Source of the DNA: a virus
Reading direction: 5' to 3' (one strand)
Virus record (IMG/VR): IMGVR_UViG_3300046697_000245
Span: 1 to 58,757 of that record
DNA length: 58,757 nt
In this document: piece by piece, positions 36,301 through 43,383 of the stretch
Layout: every line of letters starts with the position of its first letter
Numbering within the stretch: the first letter of the stretch is position 1
The notes under the pieces: model-generated
What the model was told of the DNA's origin: nothing
Database searches by the model: none
Seen by the model: the letters and a program-made list of their open reading frames with translations, nothing else
Made by a program: the position numbers and the translations under genes

Positions 36301-37900
36301 TCGCGGCGACGTGAGAGTACCCGTAAGCTCCGGCGTGCCATATTAACTCGCCAGTATCAGCATATGGATTCCCCGGTGTTGGCGTTGAATTTATTTCCGC
36401 TCCTCCGAAACCAAGGTCAGCAGCCCATCCATTTAGCGCAAGTTGGGGATTGGAACTTGTAAAAACACTATTCTGGTCAAGTCCGGGGCAGTTTCCGTTC
36501 GCGTTGCAGTTGAACTTCGGTAGTACAGCGCCGTTGTCTGTCATGGCCGCGTTGAAGAGCGGCGCGAGAATCGCCGTGCCACCGGGCAGAAAGTACCCAT
36601 TCGCTCCTGTGGTGAAAACTCCATCGTTATTGTCGGTGATGACCGTTCCTACATCGACGAGGCTGTCCCAGTAGGCTCCGGCTGGCTGAGTAATTCCCGT
36701 TGTGCTGGCCGACTTTCCTTGTCCCCGTTTCCAGGCTTCGACTGCATCATAGTCAGCCTTTGTCCCGCAGGTGAAAAGGCCATAAGCAGCACTCTTGTTC
36801 GTCGCCTGCACGATCTTCCAGCCGTCAACGTGCGCCTGTTCCCACACGGATTGGTAGTCAGCTTTTATCGCCGCCTGAGTGCAAGGCGCATTTTGTATCC
36901 TGTCCTGATCCCCGGCCAGAATCAGGAAGCCGGGATTGCCGGTGATAGCTGGGCTGATCGGATGCAGCACTGCCGCATAGCCGGTTGCAGCCAGATAGTC
37001 AATCACGCCCGGATGCACAAACACTGTGCCGTGATTTTTGAATTGAGGCTGCTGCATGATCTGGAACGGCAGATAGTTGTTCGCCGTGTAGATCGTGCCA
37101 CCAGTGCCGGTGCCGGTGTTGAGGGTGTACGCGAACTCGAATTGTGTGGTGGTCAGTCCCGTAGCCAGAACTTGGAAGAGGCAGACGCCGGTGATCTGGC
37201 AGTTACCGCCACCAGCCAGAAACTCCGGCGAAGCGAGCCATCCGGTGTCAATCCTATCGCCCGCCGCAAGGCCATTTACGCCGGAGTTTGTGACGGAGCA
37301 GATGGTCCCGTTGCAGCTAACAGCCGTGACGGTGATTGGAAGACTGAGATCGTGATTGTCGCTGCCAATATTCGAGTCGCCGACGACGGCATAAGTGGTG
37401 GTAGGAAGATTGTACAGAACAGCGCCCGCGTTAGTCCCAGCACAGGTCAGCACTCCCGTCGTGCCGTTGACGGAGCAGTTGGTCCCGTCGGGCTTCACGC
37501 CGCCCAGAATAGAAGTTGTGGCGATTGGCAGAGTGTAGCTAGTCCCAGCACAGGTCAGCACTCCCGTCGTGCCGTTGACGGAGCAGTTGGTCCCGTCGGG
37601 CTTCACGCCGCCCAGAATAGAAGTTGTGGCGATTGGCAGAGTGTAGCTAGTCCCAGGCTGCGGGCAGCTTGTGACTGGCGTCCACTGGTTCAGCCCCGCG
37701 TTGAGGCCATAAAGCGCAATCGGCTCAGGCGTTGCCGCGCTGGCTAGTGCAGTCGAACTGTTAGGGCAGGCGACAAATGCGTTTGCTGTGGTGCTCCAGT
37801 AATAGAGCGCCTGGCTGTTTGGCTGCACACCGATCACCTGCGCCCCCGCCATCGGCAGTAGAGCGACAAACCCGGCCAGTATTCTCAGCATCCGTCCCAT
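33302..37900 (-). CDS. tail-fibre-like protein with SGNH-like and CE4 deacetylase domains
   Basis: 1532 residues, start after AGGAGA. A Sec-like signal peptide (residues 1-21, LAGFVALLPMAGAQ) is followed by two copies of a 36-residue repeat (about 85-156). An SGNH-hydrolase-like region shows GDSN near 174, GDQD near 330 and a D...H block near 515-530. A polysaccharide deacetylase (CE4/NodB) domain near 970-1160 shows SFDDAYES, HTESH, YPQGSYN and MIFHD. The C-terminus is beta-rich. Such domains remove O- or N-acetyl groups from surface sugars during adsorption. The signal peptide is odd for a virion fibre. The SGNH call is less sure than CE4. Confidence 0.8.
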   Translation of the reverse strand: MGRMLRILAGFVALLPMAGAQVIGVQPNSQALYYWSTTANAFVACPNSSTALASAATPEPIALYGLNAGLNQWTPVTSCPQPGTSYTLPIATTSILGGVKPDGTNCSVNGTTGVLTCAGTSYTLPIATTSILGGVKPDGTNCSVNGTTGVLTCAGTNAGAVLYNLPTTTYAVVGDSNIGSDNHDLSLPITVTAVSCNGTICSVTNSGVNGLAAGDRIDTGWLASPEFLAGGGNCQITGVCLFQVLATGLTTTQFEFAYTLNTGTGTGGTIYTANNYLPFQIMQQPQFKNHGTVFVHPGVIDYLAATGYAAVLHPISPAITGNPGFLILAGDQDRIQNAPCTQAAIKADYQSVWEQAHVDGWKIVQATNKSAAYGLFTCGTKADYDAVEAWKRGQGKSASTTGITQPAGAYWDSLVDVGTVITDNNDGVFTTGANGYFLPGGTAILAPLFNAAMTDNGAVLPKFNCNANGNCPGLDQNSVFTSSNPQLALNGWAADLGFGGAEINSTPTPGNPYADTGELIWHAGAYGYSHVAAMFGYNVPPYPVSDLLPGTRPLCWNPASGGENSQAMPAVCFSIDSTNNYINVGDGSALGDASKSMKMEGLSLGNPLTVANGGTGATTAAVALANLGGVSSVLTTPQTMQSSLAMDTQVASTVGTIDNSCTGWTLGTSWTCGGNGTITLSTGTPTAGPLTYHAPTLQVPGNRVQLVLTATATSGTLIVSQCGVEFPNVVLGTVTAQTSSITCADTSDFEILPGGYSGMTGVVSSVALNLLNGGNITTDTLNVGTTQLPTATDYTLHTASSSPLSTANRTVLSLFEGGAGTEWVTATGTAPVNDTVNTLNGNQTIKVTSTNAVVSRMDKTVSLSLAGTVGIRIDFYVDNVANLGQLSCYIFTDGSNYYAASPNPVNLQASTLFNGWNSITLPIAYFSQTGSPNLATITKFRVGTTSTAGTVVNVSFGGLYAVANPNNQATILISFDDAYESVWSTVRPLMYPYNFPATAFAITSMINKASYMTSAQLKSLQNDFGWDIGCHTESHAALAYLPAAIIDAELRACFAMDDVDNLNRSRSIAYPQGSYNPVVEQEVAKYFYLARSTTSLYNTAVPYLFDPTSYQYNMPACGIDGPPTQTTLAAAEACVDAGIATNSIVPMIFHDIVTTPTNGQQWDTADFTSLMAYIASKGGAVRVITYAQLIKQYFPQASPLVVPVSTTILGTDSTGKLINASGGNIATATALAAAPSTCSTGYAPTGISANGNATGCAALAGGGTITGVTAGTDLTGGGTTGTVTVNVDTTKVPELAASSNKYTNPEYAPGFFPNSGSLGGPTALLDDHFFTCVIVGATPIGSPTGNAFAQSVTNLDANHPGNCLLTSGTVSGAGEASYYGSINSIASLNTAPAYRWSTAVYPSVLPGTTASAYQAGLVHVITANPWTTAIGFYLSSANGVPNDWYCQYGSTYTDSGTAATLAWTMLSLYSDGTKMHWYIGNPGVEVCGTGVTIGSLPTSNMYAGGWSAVTLTGSSSVTLSTNYVLFERSTVP
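37433..37648. repeat. two exact 108-bp tandem copies
   Basis: A 108-bp unit is present twice in identical form, followed by a partial third start at 37649. It encodes the 36-residue repeat containing ATTSILGGVKPDGT. Exact identity suggests recent duplication. Confidence 0.9.
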
Positions 37901-37924
37901 CGCACGTTCTCCTCATTGGAGTAT

Positions 37925-37988
37925 TCAGTGGCCAGCTATCAGAGATCAGCTGATCTTTATGACTGAAAACCGATAACTGACCACTGTC
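37925..37988. repeat. heptamer tract between fibre genes
   Basis: A long degenerate period-7 tract (CAGTGGC, AGCTATC, AGAGATC ... CTGACCA) fills the gap between the 655- and 1532-residue genes. Confidence 0.7.
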
Positions 37989-37996
37989 AACCGTAC

Positions 37997-39964
37997 CTAG
38001 TTGCCGGCGCACATCCACTGGATCACGTCAGACGCGCCAGTGGTGTCGGTGATGGTGGCCGTGGTTCCTGATGCCGGAACCATCTGCACCGGGTTAGTCC
38101 TGGTCGTCACATCGTTGGCCGTGCAGAAAAACGTGCTGGTCGATGTGAACGTGTTCGGGAAGGTGATGGTAGCTGTGCTTCCACTTAATGTTGAGCTACC
38201 CACGTAAATCTGCTGCTTGCCGTTGGCTGCCGACGGGGAGCATGTCTGGTTGCCGGTGCCGGTTGCTCCGCAAGAGAAAACAGGCACCAAACCACCGGCA
38301 TAAACCGCCAGCGTATCCGTGATGCTTCCCAATGCGCCGGTCGGAGGAGCCAGCGTAATCGTGCCGCTGGTGGCGTTGTTGAAGATCGCCTGGCCAACCG
38401 CACTCCCCGCCGTACCCAACACCAGCGATGCTGTCGGAGTAATTGTGATCGGCTGCGTGAACGACTGAGCCAGGTTCAGCTCTGCCACTGTGCCTGTGTT
38501 TGCAGGCAGCGTCGCCGTCACGCTTCCCAGCGCGCCCGCCGCCGGTGCCAGAGTCACCGTGCCGCTGGTGCCATTATTGAAGATCACTTGACCAACCGCG
38601 CTGCCGGATGTACCTAGAACCAGCGATGCTGTCGGAGTAATTGTGATCGGCTGCGTGAACGACTGAGCCAGGTTCAGCTCTGCCACTGTGCCTGTGTTTG
38701 CAGGCAGTGTCGCCGTGTAAGCGGCTGTGGACGTTGCCGGGGTAAGGCTGACGCTTCCGGCCGCCCCACTGGAATTGATCTTCAGGATGCCCGTTGTGGA
38801 TCCAGCCACGCCAAAGTTGGTGGTGGCCGCGCTGAATACGTTGGCGGCCGAGAAGGTGTTAGCCACCCCCAGCATGGCGAAGGTGTCAGCCGCGCCCAGC
38901 ACTGGAATGGTGGCGGTGTAACTGCCGGTGGGTGTCGTCGCGGGCTGAATTGTGGTGGTAAAGGCCGCGCCCGAGCTATACAGCCTCAGCGTTCCGGTCG
39001 TGCCGGCGGATACGCCAAAAGAAGTTACAGCGTTCTGAAAATTATTGATCGCTGTGTACGTGTTGACTCCCGCCAAAGTGGGCGACGCGCCAACACCCGC
39101 CACGGCGTATACCGTGCCCGACCATGAGTACCAGGTCCACGGCGTGGTGGTGGTATCAACGATCTGCACCTTGGTCGAGCCTGGCGCGGCCGTGGAGGTA
39201 ATCACCGTATTGGTGACCTGCGGCCCCGGCAGTGCGGCCATCTGCCTATACCAGTTGGCGTCCAGCATCACATTGGTCTCATACGTGGTTCCGCCAAGGT
39301 TGGCATTGTTTTGCAGCGCCTCGTAGAGGCCGGCGGTCCCTGAGCTTACCCAGAAAGTTACATGGCTGTTCGTTGGCGAGCCGTTGAATCCGCACGTCGA
39401 TCCGGTCAGGCTGGTGCTCGATGGAGTGAATACCTCGCTCAGTGCGGGCGTCGCATCGCGGATGTACTGTGGATATGGATGCGCGGTCGGGCCAAAGACA
39501 AAGAACGGCGATGCTCCATTGAGCGGCGTCACCGCGCAACTGCCCGGACTCGGTGCTGATCCCATGCTCCAGGTGTAGGTATTCGGCTGCTGCCCCATCA
39601 GGTTGCTGTACGCATAGTCCGTTGCCCATGCAAAGCGCACCTGCACCTGCTGCGCCGATGCCACCGCGCTGCTCAGCAGCAACGCCATCAGCAACATCAC
39701 GGCCACCACGGTGCTCTTCAGGCCGTTCACGGCCACATGCCGCAGCTCGCGCACCTTCATCAGCGGGCCGGCCTTCTGATCCGCGGCCTCCGGATCCAGA
39801 TAGACCAGGTCCACATGCTCCTCTACCGGCAGCACATTGCCGTCAAGGTCTTTCATCGGCTGGTTATTCGCCGGGTTATGGGGAGCAATCTCAATGCTCC
39901 GCGCGACAAGTGCGCTTACCACTTGCCCCTTAGCCTCAATCTCTACCACGTCGCCATATCTCAT
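37997..39964 (-). CDS. tail-fibre-like protein with internal signal peptide (655 aa)
   Basis: Start after AAGGAG. Residues 1-68 form a small soluble domain (MRYGDVVEIEAKGQVVSALV; EEHVDLVYLDPEA). Met69 then begins a textbook Sec signal peptide (MKVRELRHVA, hydrophobic core VVAVMLLMALLL, cleavage near ASAQ, residue 105). The rest is low-complexity beta repeats: two 62-residue copies containing TLPANTGTVAELNLAQSF, and a C-terminus with TFPNTFTSTSTFFC and IQWMCAGN. It looks like a fibre fused behind a cytoplasmic domain, or a gene with a second start at 39760. Proposed role: host contact or surface coating. Confidence 0.65.
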   Translation of the reverse strand: MRYGDVVEIEAKGQVVSALVARSIEIAPHNPANNQPMKDLDGNVLPVEEHVDLVYLDPEAADQKAGPLMKVRELRHVAVNGLKSTVVAVMLLMALLLSSAVASAQQVQVRFAWATDYAYSNLMGQQPNTYTWSMGSAPSPGSCAVTPLNGASPFFVFGPTAHPYPQYIRDATPALSEVFTPSSTSLTGSTCGFNGSPTNSHVTFWVSSGTAGLYEALQNNANLGGTTYETNVMLDANWYRQMAALPGPQVTNTVITSTAAPGSTKVQIVDTTTTPWTWYSWSGTVYAVAGVGASPTLAGVNTYTAINNFQNAVTSFGVSAGTTGTLRLYSSGAAFTTTIQPATTPTGSYTATIPVLGAADTFAMLGVANTFSAANVFSAATTNFGVAGSTTGILKINSSGAAGSVSLTPATSTAAYTATLPANTGTVAELNLAQSFTQPITITPTASLVLGTSGSAVGQVIFNNGTSGTVTLAPAAGALGSVTATLPANTGTVAELNLAQSFTQPITITPTASLVLGTAGSAVGQAIFNNATSGTITLAPPTGALGSITDTLAVYAGGLVPVFSCGATGTGNQTCSPSAANGKQQIYVGSSTLSGSTATITFPNTFTSTSTFFCTANDVTTRTNPVQMVPASGTTATITDTTGASDVIQWMCAGN

Positions 39965-40004
39965 CGTCGCTCTCCTTGGTCCGTGTTCACTTCATTCACA
40001 TTCT

Positions 40005-42032
40005 TTACAGCGGCAGCTCAACCCAGGAGTGTAGAACCGGCGTTGGACTGGTTCCATAATTGGCCAAAGTCACGCTGTACGTGTATCCCGCGGGTACGAG
40101 GAACGTCACGGTGGCAAGGCTGGGCCCGGCGGCATCGCAGTTGTAGACGCCATTTGCTCCGACGTTGACGCCGTTGCTCCACCCGGTGATGACGAATCCA
40201 GAACCAGTGCATGCCTGATCCTCGCTACCAACAACTTCAACCAAGATTGGCATTGCGCCCGCAGTATAGGGTGAGCCAAATGCGCGCGACGAGGTGACAT
40301 TCGTCTGGGTGACGCCCAGCGCAGCACCGTTGGTTGCCGCTGTCACTCGCCCATCCGCACCTACGGTGATGTTCGAGTTGGTGTAGCTCCCGGCCGTGAC
40401 GCCACTATTGGCGATGCCGATGGTGGTTTGTGCGGGCTCGGATGAGTCGGTTACTGAGAACTGCGTTGAGAAGTTGAGGACGGGCCGCTGATTCTGCGCT
40501 GTTCCGTCGCTGGCGACTGTATGGTAATAGATTGAGCAGTCAGCTGGGGTGTTATAAGCCGTGCCGTCCGATATCAGGCATTGGCCCGCTGTTCCGCCGT
40601 CGCTGTTCAGCAGGTAGCCGCCTTTAGCGTTCACCTGCCCCAGCGTTCCTGCGCCCTCCACATCCACGCCCCAGACCGGCGTTGCCGTGCCCACGCCTAT
40701 CATGCCCACGCTGTAAAGGTTGTAACTGGACAGGCTGATTGAGCTGGTGATCGATTGTGTGTTGTGATTATAGGGAGTGGTCAGCACCGGGATAGGATAG
40801 GTTGTCGAGCCATTCCAAAGCGGCATCCCATTCGCCAGATTGTAGGTCGAACCCGGTCCTAGAAACTGTACCTGCTTGGGAAAGCCCGGCAGCGCGTTCC
40901 CGCCGGCGTCCAGCAGTGTTGCCATGTAACCCGCAATCGGCCATGCCGCATCGTTGGCCACCGCCTGGCATACCGTGCCATTGATAATCGGCGGAGCCGC
41001 TCCGGCAGCCAGTGGAGTTGTGATCGTAAAGCTCGCCGTCGGGCTGACGGTCTGCCCCTGGTAGGCCAGTGCGCCGCCCTGCAGGCCGATGTAGATATTC
41101 ATGCCCAGCGCCTGCGCCGGCGCGCCACTCACCGGCGGCGAAATGGTAAAGCCGCCCGCGCTTGTCAGTTGCTTGTTGACCACCGGGCTGGGCAAGGTCT
41201 CATGCCCATAGGTGTCGTACCAGGTAATCTGTATCTGATAGTTTCCGCTGGGCAGCGTTCCTGAAAAGAGCGCCGCGGCCACCGCTGAAGTCAGCGGGTT
41301 AAACAGTCCCACCACCGCTCCGTTCCTGTCCGTGGAACAGTTTGCGGAGCTAACCGCAACCATCGTGCCGCCCACATACATCACTTGTGTCGGCGTCAGG
41401 TTGAGCGCGTAGTTAGCCGCCGGCATCCCGTTGGCGCTGCCAATGTGCCCCGTCAGGCCCACATAAGGCGGCGTGTACTGCGCCAGGGACGGAAGCACAA
41501 CCGCCAAACAAAGCAAAGCGTGGAGCAGCGTTCCCCGCGCCGCTCCACGCCCCATGGCAACCAGATTCCCAACCGGATCAGATTTCATCTTCTCAGCTTC
41601 TCCCCGCGTTGTCAAGCGCCCGGTCTTCCGCCATCTGCCATCTTTGCAAGCCTCGTCGCACTCATTACCACAGGCCGCCCAATCCTGGCCACCCATGTCC
41701 AGGCCGCACATCGCCACCGCGTCACTGCCCAGCGCCGGCCTTCCACAATGCCGGCAACGCCTGAACTCCGTCTCCAGCACACGGGGATTACCACCCGCCT
41801 CGCGGTCCGTGCGCTCCAGCAGACGCGCATCGCCCGGCAGCAGCCACACAAACTCTTCGCCGGTGCTCAAGCCCCTGATCGCCCGCTTGCGCGCCCATTC
41901 GGGTATCGCGATCAGCTCCGGCTCCACTCGCCGCGCCATGCGCTGGCGCCGCTCCTTGATTCCCAAAGCCTGACGCCTTGCCTTCGCCGCTCGCCGCGCC
42001 TTCCGGCGAAAGAAAACTGCCCGCTCACTCAA
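40005..42032 (-). CDS. tail-fibre-like protein with zinc-ribbon N-terminus and internal signal peptide (675 aa)
   Basis: The ATG overlaps the cold-shock stop as ATGA. Residues 1-148 are basic and contain Cys93, 96, 109, 121, 125 and 129 (CRHC then CGNECDEAC), suggesting a zinc site. Met149 starts a signal-peptide-like segment ending LLHALLCLAVVLPSLAQ (about 169-185). The remainder is beta-rich fibre sequence with YQIQITWYDTYGHETLPS and the fibre motif NSNITVGADGRVTAATNG. The same cytoplasmic-domain/signal/fibre plan is seen in the next gene. An internal start at 41588 would give a simple secreted protein. Confidence 0.65.
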   Translation of the reverse strand: MSERAVFFRRKARRAAKARRQALGIKERRQRMARRVEPELIAIPEWARKRAIRGLSTGEEFVWLLPGDARLLERTDREAGGNPRVLETEFRRCRHCGRPALGSDAVAMCGLDMGGQDWAACGNECDEACKDGRWRKTGRLTTRGEAEKMKSDPVGNLVAMGRGAARGTLLHALLCLAVVLPSLAQYTPPYVGLTGHIGSANGMPAANYALNLTPTQVMYVGGTMVAVSSANCSTDRNGAVVGLFNPLTSAVAAALFSGTLPSGNYQIQITWYDTYGHETLPSPVVNKQLTSAGGFTISPPVSGAPAQALGMNIYIGLQGGALAYQGQTVSPTASFTITTPLAAGAAPPIINGTVCQAVANDAAWPIAGYMATLLDAGGNALPGFPKQVQFLGPGSTYNLANGMPLWNGSTTYPIPVLTTPYNHNTQSITSSISLSSYNLYSVGMIGVGTATPVWGVDVEGAGTLGQVNAKGGYLLNSDGGTAGQCLISDGTAYNTPADCSIYYHTVASDGTAQNQRPVLNFSTQFSVTDSSEPAQTTIGIANSGVTAGSYTNSNITVGADGRVTAATNGAALGVTQTNVTSSRAFGSPYTAGAMPILVEVVGSEDQACTGSGFVITGWSNGVNVGANGVYNCDAAGPSLATVTFLVPAGYTYSVTLANYGTSPTPVLHSWVELPL

Positions 42033-42235
42033 GCGGCAGGTCTCACATTCTCGGCTTGCGGACCCTTCTTGCCTTGCACAATATCAAACTCCACCGGCTC
42101 ATCCATCGCCAGCGACTTGTGCCCGGCAGCCTGAATCCCTGTGTAATGCACAAACAAGTCCTGGCCGCCCGCGTCGTTTGAGATAAAGCCATAACCCCTG
42201 GAATCGTTAAACCACTTCACCCTGCCTGTCGCCAT
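42029..42235 (-). CDS. csp: cold-shock protein (CspA family)
   Basis: 68 residues with both RNA-binding motifs, KWFNDSRGYGFIS (RNP1-like) and QDLFVHYTGIQ (RNP2-like), and the usual five-strand length. Cold-shock proteins bind single-stranded RNA or DNA and melt structure, often helping transcription or translation. It is preceded by GAAGGA and is coupled by ATGA overlap to the fibre gene, so it probably belongs to the late operon rather than being a stress gene. Confidence 0.93.
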   Translation of the reverse strand: MATGRVKWFNDSRGYGFISNDAGGQDLFVHYTGIQAAGHKSLAMDEPVEFDIVQGKKGPQAENVRPAA

Positions 42236-42280
42236 CGCTTCCTTCTCTTTCTCTGATCAGCTCTTCGCTGTTCGCTGTGT

Positions 42281-42469
42281 TCACTGTCCACTAGCGTTTC
42301 TTGCGCCTTGCGCCATCCGCTGCGCATCTGGGCCATGCTTGCCGGCCAGCGCCTCACGCCACTTATCCGCGGGGATCGGCTGATCCTCCGGCACATCCAG
42401 AGCGCGGTGCATCCGCCCCTTATGGCTCTTTTTGAAGACCTCGCGCGAAAACTTCTTTTCCTCAGCCAT
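42281..42469 (-). CDS. small conserved-type phage protein (62 aa)
   Basis: The ATG at 42469 with GGAG is preferred over 42487. The sequence (FSREVFKKSHKGRMHRALDV then PEDQPIPADKWREALAGKHG) follows the pattern of short phage proteins with His-Arg-Ala-Leu plus a Pro-rich turn and a helical end, which I have seen in many phage genomes without known function. It is the first gene after the promoter-like site at 42694-42722. Confidence 0.7.
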   Translation of the reverse strand: MAEEKKFSREVFKKSHKGRMHRALDVPEDQPIPADKWREALAGKHGPDAQRMAQGARNASGQ

Positions 42470-42602
42470 AACGCGCTCCAAACGCAAAAATGCGCCCGCC
42501 CGTGGAAAAAGTGTTCCCAGCGAACCGGCCCGTGCGTTGCGTTGATTGTTTCGGTTCTGCCTCCCGGCACAACGGGGAGGCCAGCAGCAGGCAATCCAGG
42601 CT

Positions 42603-42640
42603 CAAACTTCAGTGGTCAACGGTCAGTCAACCGCTGCTCA
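42603..42640. repeat. heptamer tract upstream of late operon
   Basis: GTGGTCA, ACGGTCA, GTCAACC and related 7-base units lie between the promoter-like site and the first late gene; the tract would be in the 5' leader. Confidence 0.6.
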
Positions 42641-42693
42641 CTGCGCAGGCGCTCTCCTGTGCGGGTAGAGCGCAGCCTCAATTGCTGGTTCAT

Positions 42694-42722
42694 TTTGACC
42701 ACAGGCGAGGATTGTTTGTCAA
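42694..42722 (-). promoter_or_regulatory. leftward late promoter candidate
   Basis: A minus-strand TTGACA (42717-42722) lies inside TCTTGACAAACAATCC, identical over 16 bases to the promoter near 2047. The -10 is weak (GTCAAA at 17 bp or CAAAAT at 19 bp), so an activator may be needed. It would drive the late block. Confidence 0.55.
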
Positions 42723-42732
42723 GAGAATAATT

Positions 42733-43376
42733 TTAGAGGCCTATTTCAAGCCACGCTTCGATGAACGCTTGCGCCGCTGGGAGACAGATTGCGTCGCCGT
42801 ACAGGCGAAGCCGTCCCACTCGGGCGGGACTCCCATGAGCCAACGGCTGTATGCCGGGTCCAGTTGGCCGCCACTTGCCGTCGCGGCCGTACCACCAATC
42901 GCAGTCGGCCCAGAAGCCGCGAGTTGCGCCTGCCTCGGCAACTGATCGAGCCGCGAGCGGGTCGAGCCATCCAGGTCTGTGCAAACAAGGTCGAGCCAGC
43001 CATGTCCAATCGCGGCAGCAACCTGCTCTCCAAAGAGGCTTGCAGGGCGGCGCTCGCGGATGAGCCGTGCCCATTCAGGCCAGAGGTGACGAGGATCTGC
43101 AAACCCTTCCCCTTTGCCCGCTGCGCTAAAGCTGGGGCAGGGACAGCTTCCCGTCCACACGGGCCGGTCGTCGGGCCATCCGGCGTCGCGCAGGGCGCGG
43201 CTCCAGAATCCTCCGCCGGCAAAGAAGTGGCATTGGGTATATCCCACAAGCTCTGCTGCTTTGACATCGGCAATGCTCCTCTCATCCACGTCGCCGGGCG
43301 CAATCGCGCCGGCCTTGATCGCCTCGCGGATCACCTCGGCCTTGAATGGATCGATCTCGTTGTAGTAAGCCGTCAT
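42733..43376 (-). pseudogene. cytosine-C5 DNA methyltransferase, internally deleted and frameshifted
   Basis: The start at 43376 lies 5 bp after the integrase stop. The N-terminal part (MTAYYNEIDPFKAEVI, FFAGGGFWSRALRDAGWPDD, catalytic TGSCPCPSFSAAGKG, HLWPEW, LFGEQVA) is a short phage-type C5 methylase. After WLDLVCTDLDG the frame changes. The family-typical C-terminus (GFWADCDWWYGRDGKWRPTG, then HGSPARVGRLRLYGDAI) is in another minus frame ending at 42733. The target-recognition region and the QRxR motif are missing. I read this as an internal deletion that also shifted the frame, so the enzyme is probably inactive. Confidence 0.7.
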
Positions 43377-43383
43377 AGTTCGC

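Noticed and set aside
42746-43303. 185-codon ORF that resembles phage database proteins in a second frame of the methyltransferase gene
   Set aside because: Its sequence is the frame-shifted shadow of the conserved C5 methylase; similar shadow ORFs are often annotated, but the methylase frame carries the catalytic motifs.
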